64,000 nt of DNA from Bradyrhizobium sp. NFR13. GTDB lineage: Bacteria > Pseudomonadota > Alphaproteobacteria > Rhizobiales > Xanthobacteraceae. The stretch lies in assembly GCF_900114605.1 (NCBI RefSeq), contig NZ_FOTP01000005.1, positions 186,001-250,000 on the forward strand, in the 5' to 3' direction. The translations under genes were made by a program, and so were the position numbers. Under the pieces are notes generated by a model, which saw only the letters and a program-made list of their open reading frames with translations, was not told the DNA's origin and made no database searches. Shown piece after piece: positions 16,874 to 25,193 of this stretch; the stretch's first letter is position 1; each line of letters opens with the position of its first letter.

Positions 16874-17704
16874 TTATTTGAAGACCACCGAACAGCCCTG
16901 CCACAGCAGCACCAGTGAGATCACCAGCAACAGCGCATAGGCGATGTTGTAGAACAGGTTGGTCGGCGTATGTTTCACCAGCCAGATGCCCATGAAGTTC
17001 GCGATGATGGCCATCGGCAGCAGTGCTACTGACGTCGCGAAATTGCCGGCGTGGAATTGGCCGAGCGCGAAGTAGGGCACGATCTTCAGCGCATTGACGA
17101 CGGCGAAGAAGATCGTGGTGGTTCCGACCAGCACCAGCTTCGGCAGCCGCTGCGGCAGCACATAAACCTGAAATGGCGGGCCGCCGGCCTGGGTCATGAA
17201 GGATGTGAAGCCCGATACCGCACCCCAGAATACGCCACCGGCCGGACCCATGCGGGTCGGTTCGATCCTGGCGCGCTTGCGCCAGACGTCGATCACGAAG
17301 ATGAGGCCAATCAGCCCGACGGTGATACGAACGGCATTGTCGGAAATATAGGAGGCGAGCAGCCACGCCAGCGTCATGCCGGCGACCGCGCCGGGCAGCA
17401 TGATCTTCAGATTCGAGGCATCCCATTCGCGGCGATAGACATAGATTGAGATCAGGTCCTGCGTGATCAGCACCGGCAGCAGCAAGGCGGCCGCCTCGAG
17501 CGGCGGCAGATAGAGCGCCAGTAGCGGCGTGGCGGCAATGCCGACGCCGGAGAAGCCGCCTTTTGAGAGACCGAGGAAAATCACCGCCGGAATGGCGACG
17601 GCGTAGAAGAGTGGGTCGGTGATGATCGCAGGCACAGGGAGGTCCGGTTGGGGCAGGGCAGTGATAGCGACGGCACCCGCAAAAGGCGATGTCCGTTTGC
17701 ACAT
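16874..17704 (-). CDS. TSUP (TauE/SafE) family membrane exporter
   Basis: A membrane protein of about 276 residues with eight hydrophobic helices in two TauE/SafE repeats. LGLSKGGFSGVGIAATPLLAL in the first half and GFTSFMTQAGGPPFQVYVLPQ in the second are the paired family motifs. Members export sulfite, sulfoacetate or other small organic anions. The start is uncertain: ATG 17704 is chosen because an ATG at 17731 would start inside a 17-bp inverted repeat; a GTG at 17635 is also possible. It is divergent from a TetR gene, which may control it. Confidence 0.85.
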   Translation of the reverse strand: MCKRTSPFAGAVAITALPQPDLPVPAIITDPLFYAVAIPAVIFLGLSKGGFSGVGIAATPLLALYLPPLEAAALLLPVLITQDLISIYVYRREWDASNLKIMLPGAVAGMTLAWLLASYISDNAVRITVGLIGLIFVIDVWRKRARIEPTRMGPAGGVFWGAVSGFTSFMTQAGGPPFQVYVLPQRLPKLVLVGTTTIFFAVVNALKIVPYFALGQFHAGNFATSVALLPMAIIANFMGIWLVKHTPTNLFYNIAYALLLVISLVLLWQGCSVVFK

Positions 17705-17711
17705 ATGGCCC

Positions 17712-17728
17712 AGAACATGCTTTGTTCT
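17712..17728. promoter_or_regulatory. Inverted repeat AGAACA-N5-TGTTCT, candidate TetR operator
   Basis: AGAACA (17712-17717) and TGTTCT (17723-17728) are exact inverted arms around TGCTT. The repeat lies between the divergent TauE/SafE and TetR genes, the usual position of a TetR operator. The binding protein is inferred from position only. Confidence 0.5.
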
Positions 17729-17803
17729 CAAGCGCGCAAACGCATGCTACACGCGATAGATGTGCGGCTGTTGCGTCATTCCGCTGAGCGACGGGATACT
17801 GGT

Positions 17804-18526
17804 TTGGCAAAAACAACGAAAAAAGCGCCGAAGAAAGCATTGAAGTGGCAGCGCGACCCGGAAGGGATGCGGCTGCGCATTCTCGAGGCTGCCAAGAAGG
17901 AATTCGCTAGCCGAGGTCTTGCCGGTGCGCGCGTCGATCGCATCGCTGCACAGGCCGGCGCCAACAAGCGCATGCTGTACTACCATGTCGGCAAGAAGGA
18001 CGATCTCTATCTTGCGGTACTCGAAGGTGCCTATGAGCAGATCCGTGCCGAAGAGCGTACGCTTGATCTCGAACATCTCGATCCGCCGGAAGCTATCGAG
18101 AGCCTGATCGCCTTCACCTGGAACTACTTTATCCGCAATCCGGAATTCCTCGCGCTGCTCAACACCGAGAATCTGGAGCGCGCGAAGCACATCAAGCGCT
18201 CCACCAAGGTGAAGTCGATGCATTCGCCCTTCGTGGAGATGATCCGCACGGTGGTTCTGCGCGGCGTGGCGACGGGCGATTTCAAGGTCGCGATGGATCC
18301 GGTGCAGCTCTACATTTCCATCGCTGCGCTGAGCTTTTTCTATATCGGCAACAACGCCACGCTCAGCGTGATCTTCGGCAGGGATCTCCTGGCGAAAGAG
18401 GCGAGGGACGAGCGGCTGGCCCATATGGTGGCGCTGGTCCTGGCAGCGCTTACCGGTCGATCCGTTGCTGAATTCCAGCTGCCGCCAGCGACGGTTGTCC
18501 ACACGCCGGCCCGCCAAAGCGCCTGA
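17804..18526 (+). CDS. TetR-family transcriptional regulator
   Basis: A regulator of about 240 residues. After a basic Lys/Ala-rich leader, residues about 20-65 are a TetR helix-turn-helix: RLRILEAAKKEFASRGLAGA, then VDRIAAQAGANKRMLYYHVG. The ligand domain (about 80-225) contains YIRNPEFLALLNTENLERAKH, typical of TetR_C members from Rhizobiales. The TTG at 17804 is chosen because the Lys-rich leader then starts naturally; ATG 17744 is an alternative that lacks a ribosome site. It is divergent from TauE/SafE and directly upstream of the seven-gene importer/catabolic operon, so it could regulate either. Confidence 0.85.
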   Translation: MAKTTKKAPKKALKWQRDPEGMRLRILEAAKKEFASRGLAGARVDRIAAQAGANKRMLYYHVGKKDDLYLAVLEGAYEQIRAEERTLDLEHLDPPEAIESLIAFTWNYFIRNPEFLALLNTENLERAKHIKRSTKVKSMHSPFVEMIRTVVLRGVATGDFKVAMDPVQLYISIAALSFFYIGNNATLSVIFGRDLLAKEARDERLAHMVALVLAALTGRSVAEFQLPPATVVHTPARQSA

Positions 18527-18560
18527 AATCATTGTGTAATTTTCGCTAGTTAAGCGGCCA

Positions 18561-18589
18561 ATTGACAACGGCGAAGCCATGCGGTGTAT
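18561..18589 (+). promoter_or_regulatory. Sigma-70-type promoter of the ABC/catabolic operon
   Basis: TTGACA (18561-18566) is a consensus -35 box. TGTATT (18584-18589), 17 bp downstream, matches the -10 consensus at four of six positions. It lies in the 116-bp gap before the permease gene and after the TetR stop, so the operon has its own promoter. Confidence 0.65.
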
Positions 18590-18642
18590 TTATCCAACAA
18601 GTTAAATGCGACCGCGAAGCGGGTACCTGGGAGACGAGACGC

Positions 18643-19452
18643 GTGAGTGAGAAGAAAGCACCCGGCAGTGTATCGAAGCTGCTGAACGCCTCATGGCTGC
18701 GCCCCTTCCTGTTGCTGGTGATGATCGTGGTTGGCTGGGATCTGGCGATCCGCATCTTCGGCATTCCCGCCTATCAGATCCCTGCGCCCGGCGACGTCGT
18801 GAAGGTGCTCTATACCGACTGGCCCGAACTGCTCGCGCAGTCATGGCCGACGACCTACGCCACGCTGCTCGGCTTTCTTGCCTCGGCCGTGTTCGGCATT
18901 CCCATCGCCATGCTCATTGCGGGCTCCCGGACCGTCGAGAGCTATGTCTATCCGCTGCTGGTGTTCTCGCAGTCGATTCCCAAAGTCGCCATCGCGCCCT
19001 TGTTCGTGGTCTGGTTCGGCTTCGGCATCGTGCCGAAGATCATCGCCGCTTTCCTGCTCGGTTTCTTTCCCGTCGTCGTGTCGGCGGTGCAGGGCTTTAA
19101 GTCAGTCGATCCCGATATGGTCGATCTCGCCCGCGCCATGAAGGGCAGCCGCTTGCGCGTGTTTTGCGCCGTGAACCTGCCGCATGCGCTGCCGGCGATC
19201 TTTTCCGGTCTCAAGGTGTCGGTTACGCTCGCCGTCGTCGGCGCTGTGGTCGGCGAATTTGTCGGCTCCAATTCCGGCATCGGCTATGTGCTGCAACGCT
19301 CGATCGGCACCTTCGATCTGCCGACGATGTTCGCAGCCCTCGTGATCCTCGCGCTGCTTGGCGTCATTCTGTTCTGGCTTGTCGATCGTATCGAACGCTT
19401 TGCGATTCCCTGGCATGTCAGCCAGCGCGCGGATGTCTTCATCGGGTCCTGA
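18643..19452 (+). CDS. ABC transporter permease, NitT/TauT (SsuC-like) type
   Basis: A 269-residue inner-membrane permease with six predicted helices. Residues 75-245 are a BPD_transp_1 domain that includes the loop GSRLRVFCAVNLPHALPAIF, the coupling helix that contacts the ATPase. The pattern (IRIFGIPAYQIPAPGDV, FVVWFGFGIVPKI) is that of nitrate/sulfonate/taurine-type importers. The GTG at 18643 after GGGAG is preferred; the frame is open upstream to 18562, but that stretch overlaps the promoter. First gene of the seven-gene operon, followed by the binding protein after 75 bp. Confidence 0.9.
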   Translation: MSEKKAPGSVSKLLNASWLRPFLLLVMIVVGWDLAIRIFGIPAYQIPAPGDVVKVLYTDWPELLAQSWPTTYATLLGFLASAVFGIPIAMLIAGSRTVESYVYPLLVFSQSIPKVAIAPLFVVWFGFGIVPKIIAAFLLGFFPVVVSAVQGFKSVDPDMVDLARAMKGSRLRVFCAVNLPHALPAIFSGLKVSVTLAVVGAVVGEFVGSNSGIGYVLQRSIGTFDLPTMFAALVILALLGVILFWLVDRIERFAIPWHVSQRADVFIGS

Positions 19453-19527
19453 TCGGGGACGCGCAATTTCCAAACAAGCGGTCCGGCGAAACGGGCCGCA
19501 ATCACCTGCTTCAATGGGAGGCTAAAA

Positions 19528-20520
19528 ATGCTGAAATGGATTACTGCTGTTTCGACTGCCGCGATCACGCTCTCGCTCGCACTGGCCACGCCGGCCGCTG
19601 CGGCCGACAAGGTGACGCTGATGCTCAACTGGTATGTCTATGGTGAGCATTCGCCGTTCTACTATGGCAAGGCCAAGGGCATCTATGAAGCCGAAGGTAT
19701 CGATCTTGAGATCCAGGAAGGCCGCGGTTCGGCTGCCACCACGCAGGCCGTCGCCGCCAAGAGCGTGAACTTCGGCTATGTCGACGTTCCCACCATGATG
19801 CGCGCGGCCGTGAAGGGTGCGCCTGTCATCGCCACCGGCGTGCTGCTGCAGACCTCGCCGATGTCCGCCATGGGCTTCGTCGACAAGAACATCAAGAAGC
19901 CGGATGACATCAAGGGCAAGACCGTCGCGATCACCCCGGCGGATTCCATGACCCAGATCTGGCCGCTGTTCCTCAAGAAGGCCGGCCTCAAGGAATCCGA
20001 TTTCAAGACCGTCGCCGGTGACGGACAGACCAAGCTGAACGCCGTCATCAACGGTCAGGCTGATCTGCTGCTCGGCTACGTCATGGACCAGTCCATGAAG
20101 ATCAAGGACGCCACCGGTAAGGATGTCTACCCGATCAAGTTCGCCGATTACGGTATCCATCTGGTGTCGTCGGGCATCATCGCAAACACCGATTTCGTGA
20201 AGGCCAATCCTGATCTCGTGAAGCGTTTCATGTCGGCCACCACCAAGGCCGTCGAGGCCGCGTCCAAGGAGCCGAAGGCTGCTGCGCAGTCGATCCTCGA
20301 TGCCAATCCGAAGGGCGGCAAGATTGATACCCTGACCCAGGGCTTCGAACTGACCATCCCGCTCTACACCACGCCGGAAACCAAGGGTAAGCGCCCGTTC
20401 CAGGTCACCGACCAGAACATGAAGGACTCGGTGGAACTGATGGTCGAATACGGTGGTCTGGAAGCCAAGGCCAAGGACAATCCGAAGGCTTTCTACACCA
20501 ACGAGTATCTGCCGAAGTAA
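19528..20520 (+). CDS. ABC transporter periplasmic substrate-binding protein (NMT1/SsuA-like)
   Basis: A 330-residue exported binding protein. Residues 1-26 are a signal peptide ending AAAA. The mature part has the type II binding-protein fold of the NMT1/THI5-like family: LMLNWYVYGEHSPFYYGKAK, GIDLEIQEGRGSAATTQAVA and PDDIKGKTVAITPADSMTQ. Relatives bind sulfonates, aromatic acids or thiamine-precursor pyrimidines. GGGAGG lies 8 bp before the ATG. The ligand is unknown, and defining it would identify the operon's substrate. Confidence 0.9.
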   Translation: MLKWITAVSTAAITLSLALATPAAAADKVTLMLNWYVYGEHSPFYYGKAKGIYEAEGIDLEIQEGRGSAATTQAVAAKSVNFGYVDVPTMMRAAVKGAPVIATGVLLQTSPMSAMGFVDKNIKKPDDIKGKTVAITPADSMTQIWPLFLKKAGLKESDFKTVAGDGQTKLNAVINGQADLLLGYVMDQSMKIKDATGKDVYPIKFADYGIHLVSSGIIANTDFVKANPDLVKRFMSATTKAVEAASKEPKAAAQSILDANPKGGKIDTLTQGFELTIPLYTTPETKGKRPFQVTDQNMKDSVELMVEYGGLEAKAKDNPKAFYTNEYLPK

Positions 20521-20569
20521 CCGGCCGGCTATCTCGACCAAACTGACGAAACCAACAGGACTAGCCTTA

Positions 20570-21421
20570 ATGACTGCAGCGATGAGGACCATGAGCGTCG
20601 ATCAACCGAGTGCGCATCTTCGCGTCGTATCCGAGCAGTCCGCACAATCGAAGGCGTCGGGGATCAATCTCTCCGGCGTCTCCAAGACCTATGGGACCGG
20701 CGACGGCCAGGTGCAGTCGCTGCGTCCCCTGGACTTCCACATCAATGACGGCGAGTTCTTCGTCGTGGTCGGACCAAGCGGCTGCGGCAAGTCCACGCTG
20801 CTCAAACTGATCTCGGGCCTTCTTGCGCCGACATCAGGCGAAATCCACGTCGACGGCAAGAAAGTCACCGAGCCCCATGGCGATGTCGGCATCGTGTTCC
20901 AGAACGCGCTGCTGCTGCCGTGGCGGAACATCCTCAACAACGTGTTGATGCCGATCGACATGAAGAACCTGTCGCGCGAGAAATACATCCCGCGCGCGAA
21001 AGAGCTTCTGAAGATGGTGGGCCTCGAAGGCTTCGAGAAGAAGCTGCCGTGGCAGCTGTCCGGCGGCATGCAACAGCGCGCCTCGATCTGCCGTGCGCTG
21101 GTGCATGATCCCAAGATCATGATGATGGACGAGCCATTCGGCGCGCTCGACGCCATGACGCGCGAGAAGATGAATGTCGAGCTGTCGCGCATCCAGCGCA
21201 CCACCGGCAAGACAATCCTCCTCATCACCCATTCGATTCCGGAAGCGGTGTTCCTCGCCGACAAGGTGCTGGTCATGACCGAGCGCCCCGGCGGCATCGC
21301 TGCAATCTATGACGTGCCGCTCGGCCGCGAACGCACGCTCGACGCGATGTCGAACCCGATCTTCACCGATCTGGTCGCACGCATCCGCAAGCACTTCATG
21401 ACCAACAGCGCGCTGGATTGA
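20570..21421 (+). CDS. ABC transporter ATP-binding protein (SsuB/TauB-like)
   Basis: A 283-residue ATPase that powers the importer. Walker A GPSGCGKST, the Q-loop at VFQNALLLPWRN, the signature LSGGMQQRASICRAL, Walker B IMMMDEPFGALD and the switch His in LLITHSIPEA are all intact. The PWRNILNNV stretch after the Q-loop is typical of nitrate/sulfonate/taurine ATPases. The ATG at 20570 has AGGA nine bases upstream; two later in-frame ATGs (20582, 20591) are possible. The stop lies 11 bp before the enolase-superfamily gene, so transport and catabolism are co-expressed. Confidence 0.92.
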   Translation: MTAAMRTMSVDQPSAHLRVVSEQSAQSKASGINLSGVSKTYGTGDGQVQSLRPLDFHINDGEFFVVVGPSGCGKSTLLKLISGLLAPTSGEIHVDGKKVTEPHGDVGIVFQNALLLPWRNILNNVLMPIDMKNLSREKYIPRAKELLKMVGLEGFEKKLPWQLSGGMQQRASICRALVHDPKIMMMDEPFGALDAMTREKMNVELSRIQRTTGKTILLITHSIPEAVFLADKVLVMTERPGGIAAIYDVPLGRERTLDAMSNPIFTDLVARIRKHFMTNSALD

Positions 21422-21432
21422 GGCCCATTTCC

Positions 21433-22830
21433 ATGTCGCCACGGATCGCCTTGCGAGACATTACGCTGTTCGAACGCCACGTGGCGTTCGTGCGGCCATT
21501 TCGCTTTGGCGCGGTGACGGTGAATGCCGCGCCGCAGGCTTTCGTGCGTATCGAACTCGAGGTCGAGGGCAGGGGCGTGTTCGTCGGCGCCTCGGCCGAA
21601 CTGATGGTGCCGAAATGGTTCGACAAGCGGCCGCATCTGGCCATCGATGACACCGTGAATGAACTGCGGCAGTCGCTGGTCATCGCGAAAGAGCTCTATC
21701 GCGCGCAGTCGGGTTTCATTTCGGCCTTTGGTCTGCATGCGACCTGCATCGGCGACCAGATGACGGCCTGCGCCGAACTGGACATCCCACCGCTGGCTGC
21801 AAGCTTCGGTCCAGCGGAAATCGACAAGGCTGTGCTCGATGCGCTGCTGCGCGGACTGGGCACCGACTTCTTCACCGGCATGACGGCGAATGTCGCCGGG
21901 CTCACCCCGCGTCTGGCGCCCGATCTCGGCGCCGACGATATTGCGACTTTCCTCGCGAGCCGTGAGCGCCTGCCGCGCGTCGCCTTGCGCCATACCGTCG
22001 GCCTCGATGACGTGATCGAAGGCGAGGGCGGTGTCGCCGACCCCAGAGAGAATAGCGGTGCGCGCTACTTCAAGCTCAAGATGAACGGCAATCCGGAAGC
22101 GGATGCAGCACGGCTGACGCGCATTGGCCAGGCATTGACGACACTGCCTTACGACTATCAGGTGACCCTCGACGCCAACGAGCAATATGCCGATCTCAAT
22201 GCGCTCGGTGCACTGGTCGATCGCCTGAACCATGATGCTGCGCTATCGCCCATGGCCTCGAAGCTGCTCTATATCGAACAGCCGATGCCGCGCGACATCA
22301 CGCGTGAGTCGCCGCTCGGCGGGCTGTCGTCGCGCAATTTCATCATCGACGAAGCCGACGACAGTTGGGACGCATTCCCCGCCGCCAAGGCGCTCGGCTA
22401 TCGCGGTATCTCATCCAAATCCTGTAAGGGGTTCTACAAGTCCATTGCGAATGCGACCCGTGCTGCCGCGTGGAGCGCGCAAGGCGTCGGCCACTTCATC
22501 ACCGGTGAAGATCTCACCTGCCAGGCCGGCCTTGGCGTGCAGCAAGATCTGGCGCTCGGCGCGCTGATCGGCGTCACCCATGCCGAGCGCAACGGCCATC
22601 ATTACGTCGATGGCTTCGGTACCGCGCCCGAAGGCGAGGCCGAAGCGTTCCTCAAAGCCCATCCCGATCTCTACAACCGCGACGGCGATATCGTCCGGTT
22701 GCAGATCCACGACGGCGATCTCCTCACGGGATCACTGACCTCTGCCGGATTTGCATCCGGCGCACATCCGGACTGGTCGGCGCTGGCGCCGCTTGAAGTC
22801 CCCCAAACTAAAGTCCTCCAGGAGTCCTGA
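21433..22830 (+). CDS. Enolase-superfamily enzyme (muconate-lactonizing/mandelate-racemase type)
   Basis: A 465-residue barrel enzyme. FKLKMNG gives the catalytic KxK (K214, K216). The metal ligands fall at D247 (DANE), E282 (YIEQPM) and D306 (DEADD), and a further Lys at K329 or K332 in SSKSCKG stands where the MLE subgroup has its second base. The spacing is close to muconate lactonizing enzyme except for about nine extra residues between the first two ligands. It is longer than the usual 370-390 residues. Dehydration or epimerisation of an acid is likely. It starts 11 bp after the ABC ATPase and ends 2 bp before the oxidoreductase gene. Confidence 0.85.
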   Translation: MSPRIALRDITLFERHVAFVRPFRFGAVTVNAAPQAFVRIELEVEGRGVFVGASAELMVPKWFDKRPHLAIDDTVNELRQSLVIAKELYRAQSGFISAFGLHATCIGDQMTACAELDIPPLAASFGPAEIDKAVLDALLRGLGTDFFTGMTANVAGLTPRLAPDLGADDIATFLASRERLPRVALRHTVGLDDVIEGEGGVADPRENSGARYFKLKMNGNPEADAARLTRIGQALTTLPYDYQVTLDANEQYADLNALGALVDRLNHDAALSPMASKLLYIEQPMPRDITRESPLGGLSSRNFIIDEADDSWDAFPAAKALGYRGISSKSCKGFYKSIANATRAAAWSAQGVGHFITGEDLTCQAGLGVQQDLALGALIGVTHAERNGHHYVDGFGTAPEGEAEAFLKAHPDLYNRDGDIVRLQIHDGDLLTGSLTSAGFASGAHPDWSALAPLEVPQTKVLQES

Positions 22831-22832
22831 CT

Positions 22833-23984
22833 ATGGCTGTCCACCGCCTCGGCATCATCATGAACGGCATCACCGGCCGTATGGGTCTCAACCAGCATCT
22901 CGTGCGCTCGATCGTTGCGATCCGTGCGCAGGGCGGCGTGACCCTGAAGAACGGTGATCGCATGATGCCGGATCCGATCCTGGTCGGCCGCAATGCCGAG
23001 AAGATCGAGGGTCTCGCCAAGAAGTACGGCATCGAGCGCTGGACCACCGATCTCGACAAGGCCTTCGCTGACAAGAACGACACCATCTTCTTTGATGCCG
23101 CCACCACGCAGGCGCGTCCGGGTCTGCTCAACCGCGCCATCGAGGCCGGCAAGCACATCTATTGCGAGAAGCCGATCGCGACCAATCTCGAAGCAGCACT
23201 CGACGTCATCAAGAAGGCCAATGCCAAGGGCCTTAAGCACGGTACAGTGCAGGACAAGCTGTTCCTGCCCGGCCTGAAGAAGCTTGCGATGCTCCGTGAC
23301 TCTGGCTTCTTCGGCAAGATGCTCTCGGTACGCGGCGAGTTCGGCTACTGGGTGTTCGAAGGCGATTGGCAAGAAGCCCAGCGCCCGTCGTGGAACTACC
23401 GCGCTGAAGACGGCGGCGGCATGATCCTCGATATGGTCTGCCATTGGCGTTACGTGCTCGACAACCTGTTCGGCGAAGTCGAGAGCCTCACCTGTTTGGG
23501 CACTACCGACATTCCGGCGCGCTGGGACGAGCAGGGCAAGAAGTACACCGCGACCGCTGACGACTCGGCCTATGCGACCTTCAAGTTGAAGGGCGGCGTC
23601 ATCGCCCATATGAACATGTCCTGGGCCACGCGCGTCTATCGCGATGATCTCGTGACCTTCCAGGTCGACGGCACCAACGGTTCGGCTGTAGCCGGTCTCA
23701 CCGAATGCATGATCCAGGCGCGTCAGGCGACGCCGCGCCCGATCTGGAATCCCGATGAGAAGCGCACCCACGATTTCTATGCCGACTGGCAGAAGGTTCC
23801 GGACAACGCCGTCTACGACAACGGCTTCAAGGAGCAGTGGGAAATGTTCATCCGTCACGTCTGTGAGGATGCGCCCTACAAGTACACGCTGCTCGAAGGC
23901 GCGAAGGGCGTGCAGCTCGTCGAATGCGCGCTGGAAAGCTGGAAGGAGCGCCGCTGGATCGACGTTCCCGCACTCAAGGTCTGA
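22833..23984 (+). CDS. Gfo/Idh/MocA-family NAD(P)-dependent oxidoreductase
   Basis: A 383-residue sugar-type dehydrogenase. The N-terminal Rossmann fold begins with LGIIMNGITGRMGLNQHL, and YCEKPIATNLEAALDVI carries the EKP motif with the catalytic-site Lys. The C-terminal half has the open beta-sheet substrate domain (RAEDGGGMILDMVCHWRY). Such enzymes oxidise a hydroxyl of a sugar, inositol or glycoside. It has GGAGT in front of the ATG and is packed between the enolase-superfamily gene (2 bp) and the DUF993 gene (8 bp). Confidence 0.9.
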   Translation: MAVHRLGIIMNGITGRMGLNQHLVRSIVAIRAQGGVTLKNGDRMMPDPILVGRNAEKIEGLAKKYGIERWTTDLDKAFADKNDTIFFDAATTQARPGLLNRAIEAGKHIYCEKPIATNLEAALDVIKKANAKGLKHGTVQDKLFLPGLKKLAMLRDSGFFGKMLSVRGEFGYWVFEGDWQEAQRPSWNYRAEDGGGMILDMVCHWRYVLDNLFGEVESLTCLGTTDIPARWDEQGKKYTATADDSAYATFKLKGGVIAHMNMSWATRVYRDDLVTFQVDGTNGSAVAGLTECMIQARQATPRPIWNPDEKRTHDFYADWQKVPDNAVYDNGFKEQWEMFIRHVCEDAPYKYTLLEGAKGVQLVECALESWKERRWIDVPALKV

Positions 23985-23992
23985 GGTTCGCC

Positions 23993-25192
23993 ATGAACAA
24001 GCCAGTCATGCCCACGTCTACCGGCTCGACGCTTTCGCTGAAACTGCCGAAGGCCGATCGGTCGATCGAGACCTATCGTCTCGCAGCGTCGCGCACGTTC
24101 CCGGCCAAGCTGGACGGCACGCTGAATCGCATCGCCTTCTCGGCGGCGCATATCGTTGCCGACCCGCTGGCGGAATGCGACCCGTGGCTCAATCAGACCA
24201 TCGATTGGGACCGCACCATCGCGTTTCGTGAGCATGTCTGGGACCTCGGCCTCGGCGTCGCGGAAGCGATGGACACTGCGCAGCGCGGCATGGGCATGGA
24301 CTGGCCGACCTCGCTCGAACTCATCACGCGCTCCGTCGCGGCGGCCAAGCCGCGCGGCGCGCTGGTGTTCTCGGGTGCCGGCACCGATCACCTCGCGGTG
24401 GAAGATGCCAGGTCGATCGACGACGTGATCAGGGCCTACGAACAGCAGTTCGAAGCCATCGAGAAGGTCGGCGGTCGCATCATCATGATGGCCTCGCGCG
24501 CGCTGGCCAAGCTCGGCAAGAGCGCCGAAGATTACGGCCGCGTCTATGACCGTATCCTGTCCCAGTCGAAGCAGCCGGTGATCATCCACTGGCTCGGCGA
24601 CATGTTCGATCCGGCGCTGGCGAATTACTGGGGCACGTCGAGCCTCGACACCGCAATGGATATCGCGGTCGACGTCATCAACCGCAACGCTGCCAAAGTC
24701 GATGGCGTCAAGGTCTCGCTGCTCGATGCGCAGCGCGAAATCGACATGCGTCGCCGTCTTGATCCCAAGGTCAAGATGTATACCGGCGACGATTTCAACT
24801 ATGCCGAACTGATCGCCGGCGACGACAAGGGCTTCTCGCACGCGCTGCTCGGCATCTTCGACGCTATCGCGCCTGCCGCGTCCTATGCATTGTCGCGTCT
24901 TGCCGCTGGCGACGAGGTCGGCTTCCACGATGTGCTCGGTCCCACGGTGCCGCTGTCGCGTCACATCTTCAAGGCGCCGACGCGGTTCTACAAAACGGGG
25001 ATCGTGTTCATGGCCTATCTCAATGGCCATCAGGACCACTTCACCATGATCGGCGGCCAGGAGAGTACGCGCTCGACGCAGCATCTCGCCGAACTGTTCC
25101 GTCTCGCCGACAAGGCGGGTCTGCTCGCCAATCCCGAACTGGCGACGCAGCGCATGAAGGCGATCATGGCCGCACGCGGGATCGAAGCCTGA
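23993..25192 (+). CDS. DUF993 protein (dihydrodipicolinate-synthase-like TIM barrel)
   Basis: A 399-residue protein of the DUF993 family, distantly related to DapA-type aldolases. LGDMFDPALANYWGTSSLDTA and DGVKVSLLDAQREIDMRRRL include the Lys expected on barrel strand six. MYTGDDFNYAELIAGDDKG and PTRFYKTGIVFMAYLNGHQ are further conserved blocks. By analogy it could split or condense a keto acid through a Schiff base, but no function is established to my knowledge. The ATG at 23993 has GAGG upstream. One base separates its stop from the next start region. Confidence 0.82.
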   Translation: MNKPVMPTSTGSTLSLKLPKADRSIETYRLAASRTFPAKLDGTLNRIAFSAAHIVADPLAECDPWLNQTIDWDRTIAFREHVWDLGLGVAEAMDTAQRGMGMDWPTSLELITRSVAAAKPRGALVFSGAGTDHLAVEDARSIDDVIRAYEQQFEAIEKVGGRIIMMASRALAKLGKSAEDYGRVYDRILSQSKQPVIIHWLGDMFDPALANYWGTSSLDTAMDIAVDVINRNAAKVDGVKVSLLDAQREIDMRRRLDPKVKMYTGDDFNYAELIAGDDKGFSHALLGIFDAIAPAASYALSRLAAGDEVGFHDVLGPTVPLSRHIFKAPTRFYKTGIVFMAYLNGHQDHFTMIGGQESTRSTQHLAELFRLADKAGLLANPELATQRMKAIMAARGIEA

Positions 25193-25193
25193 C

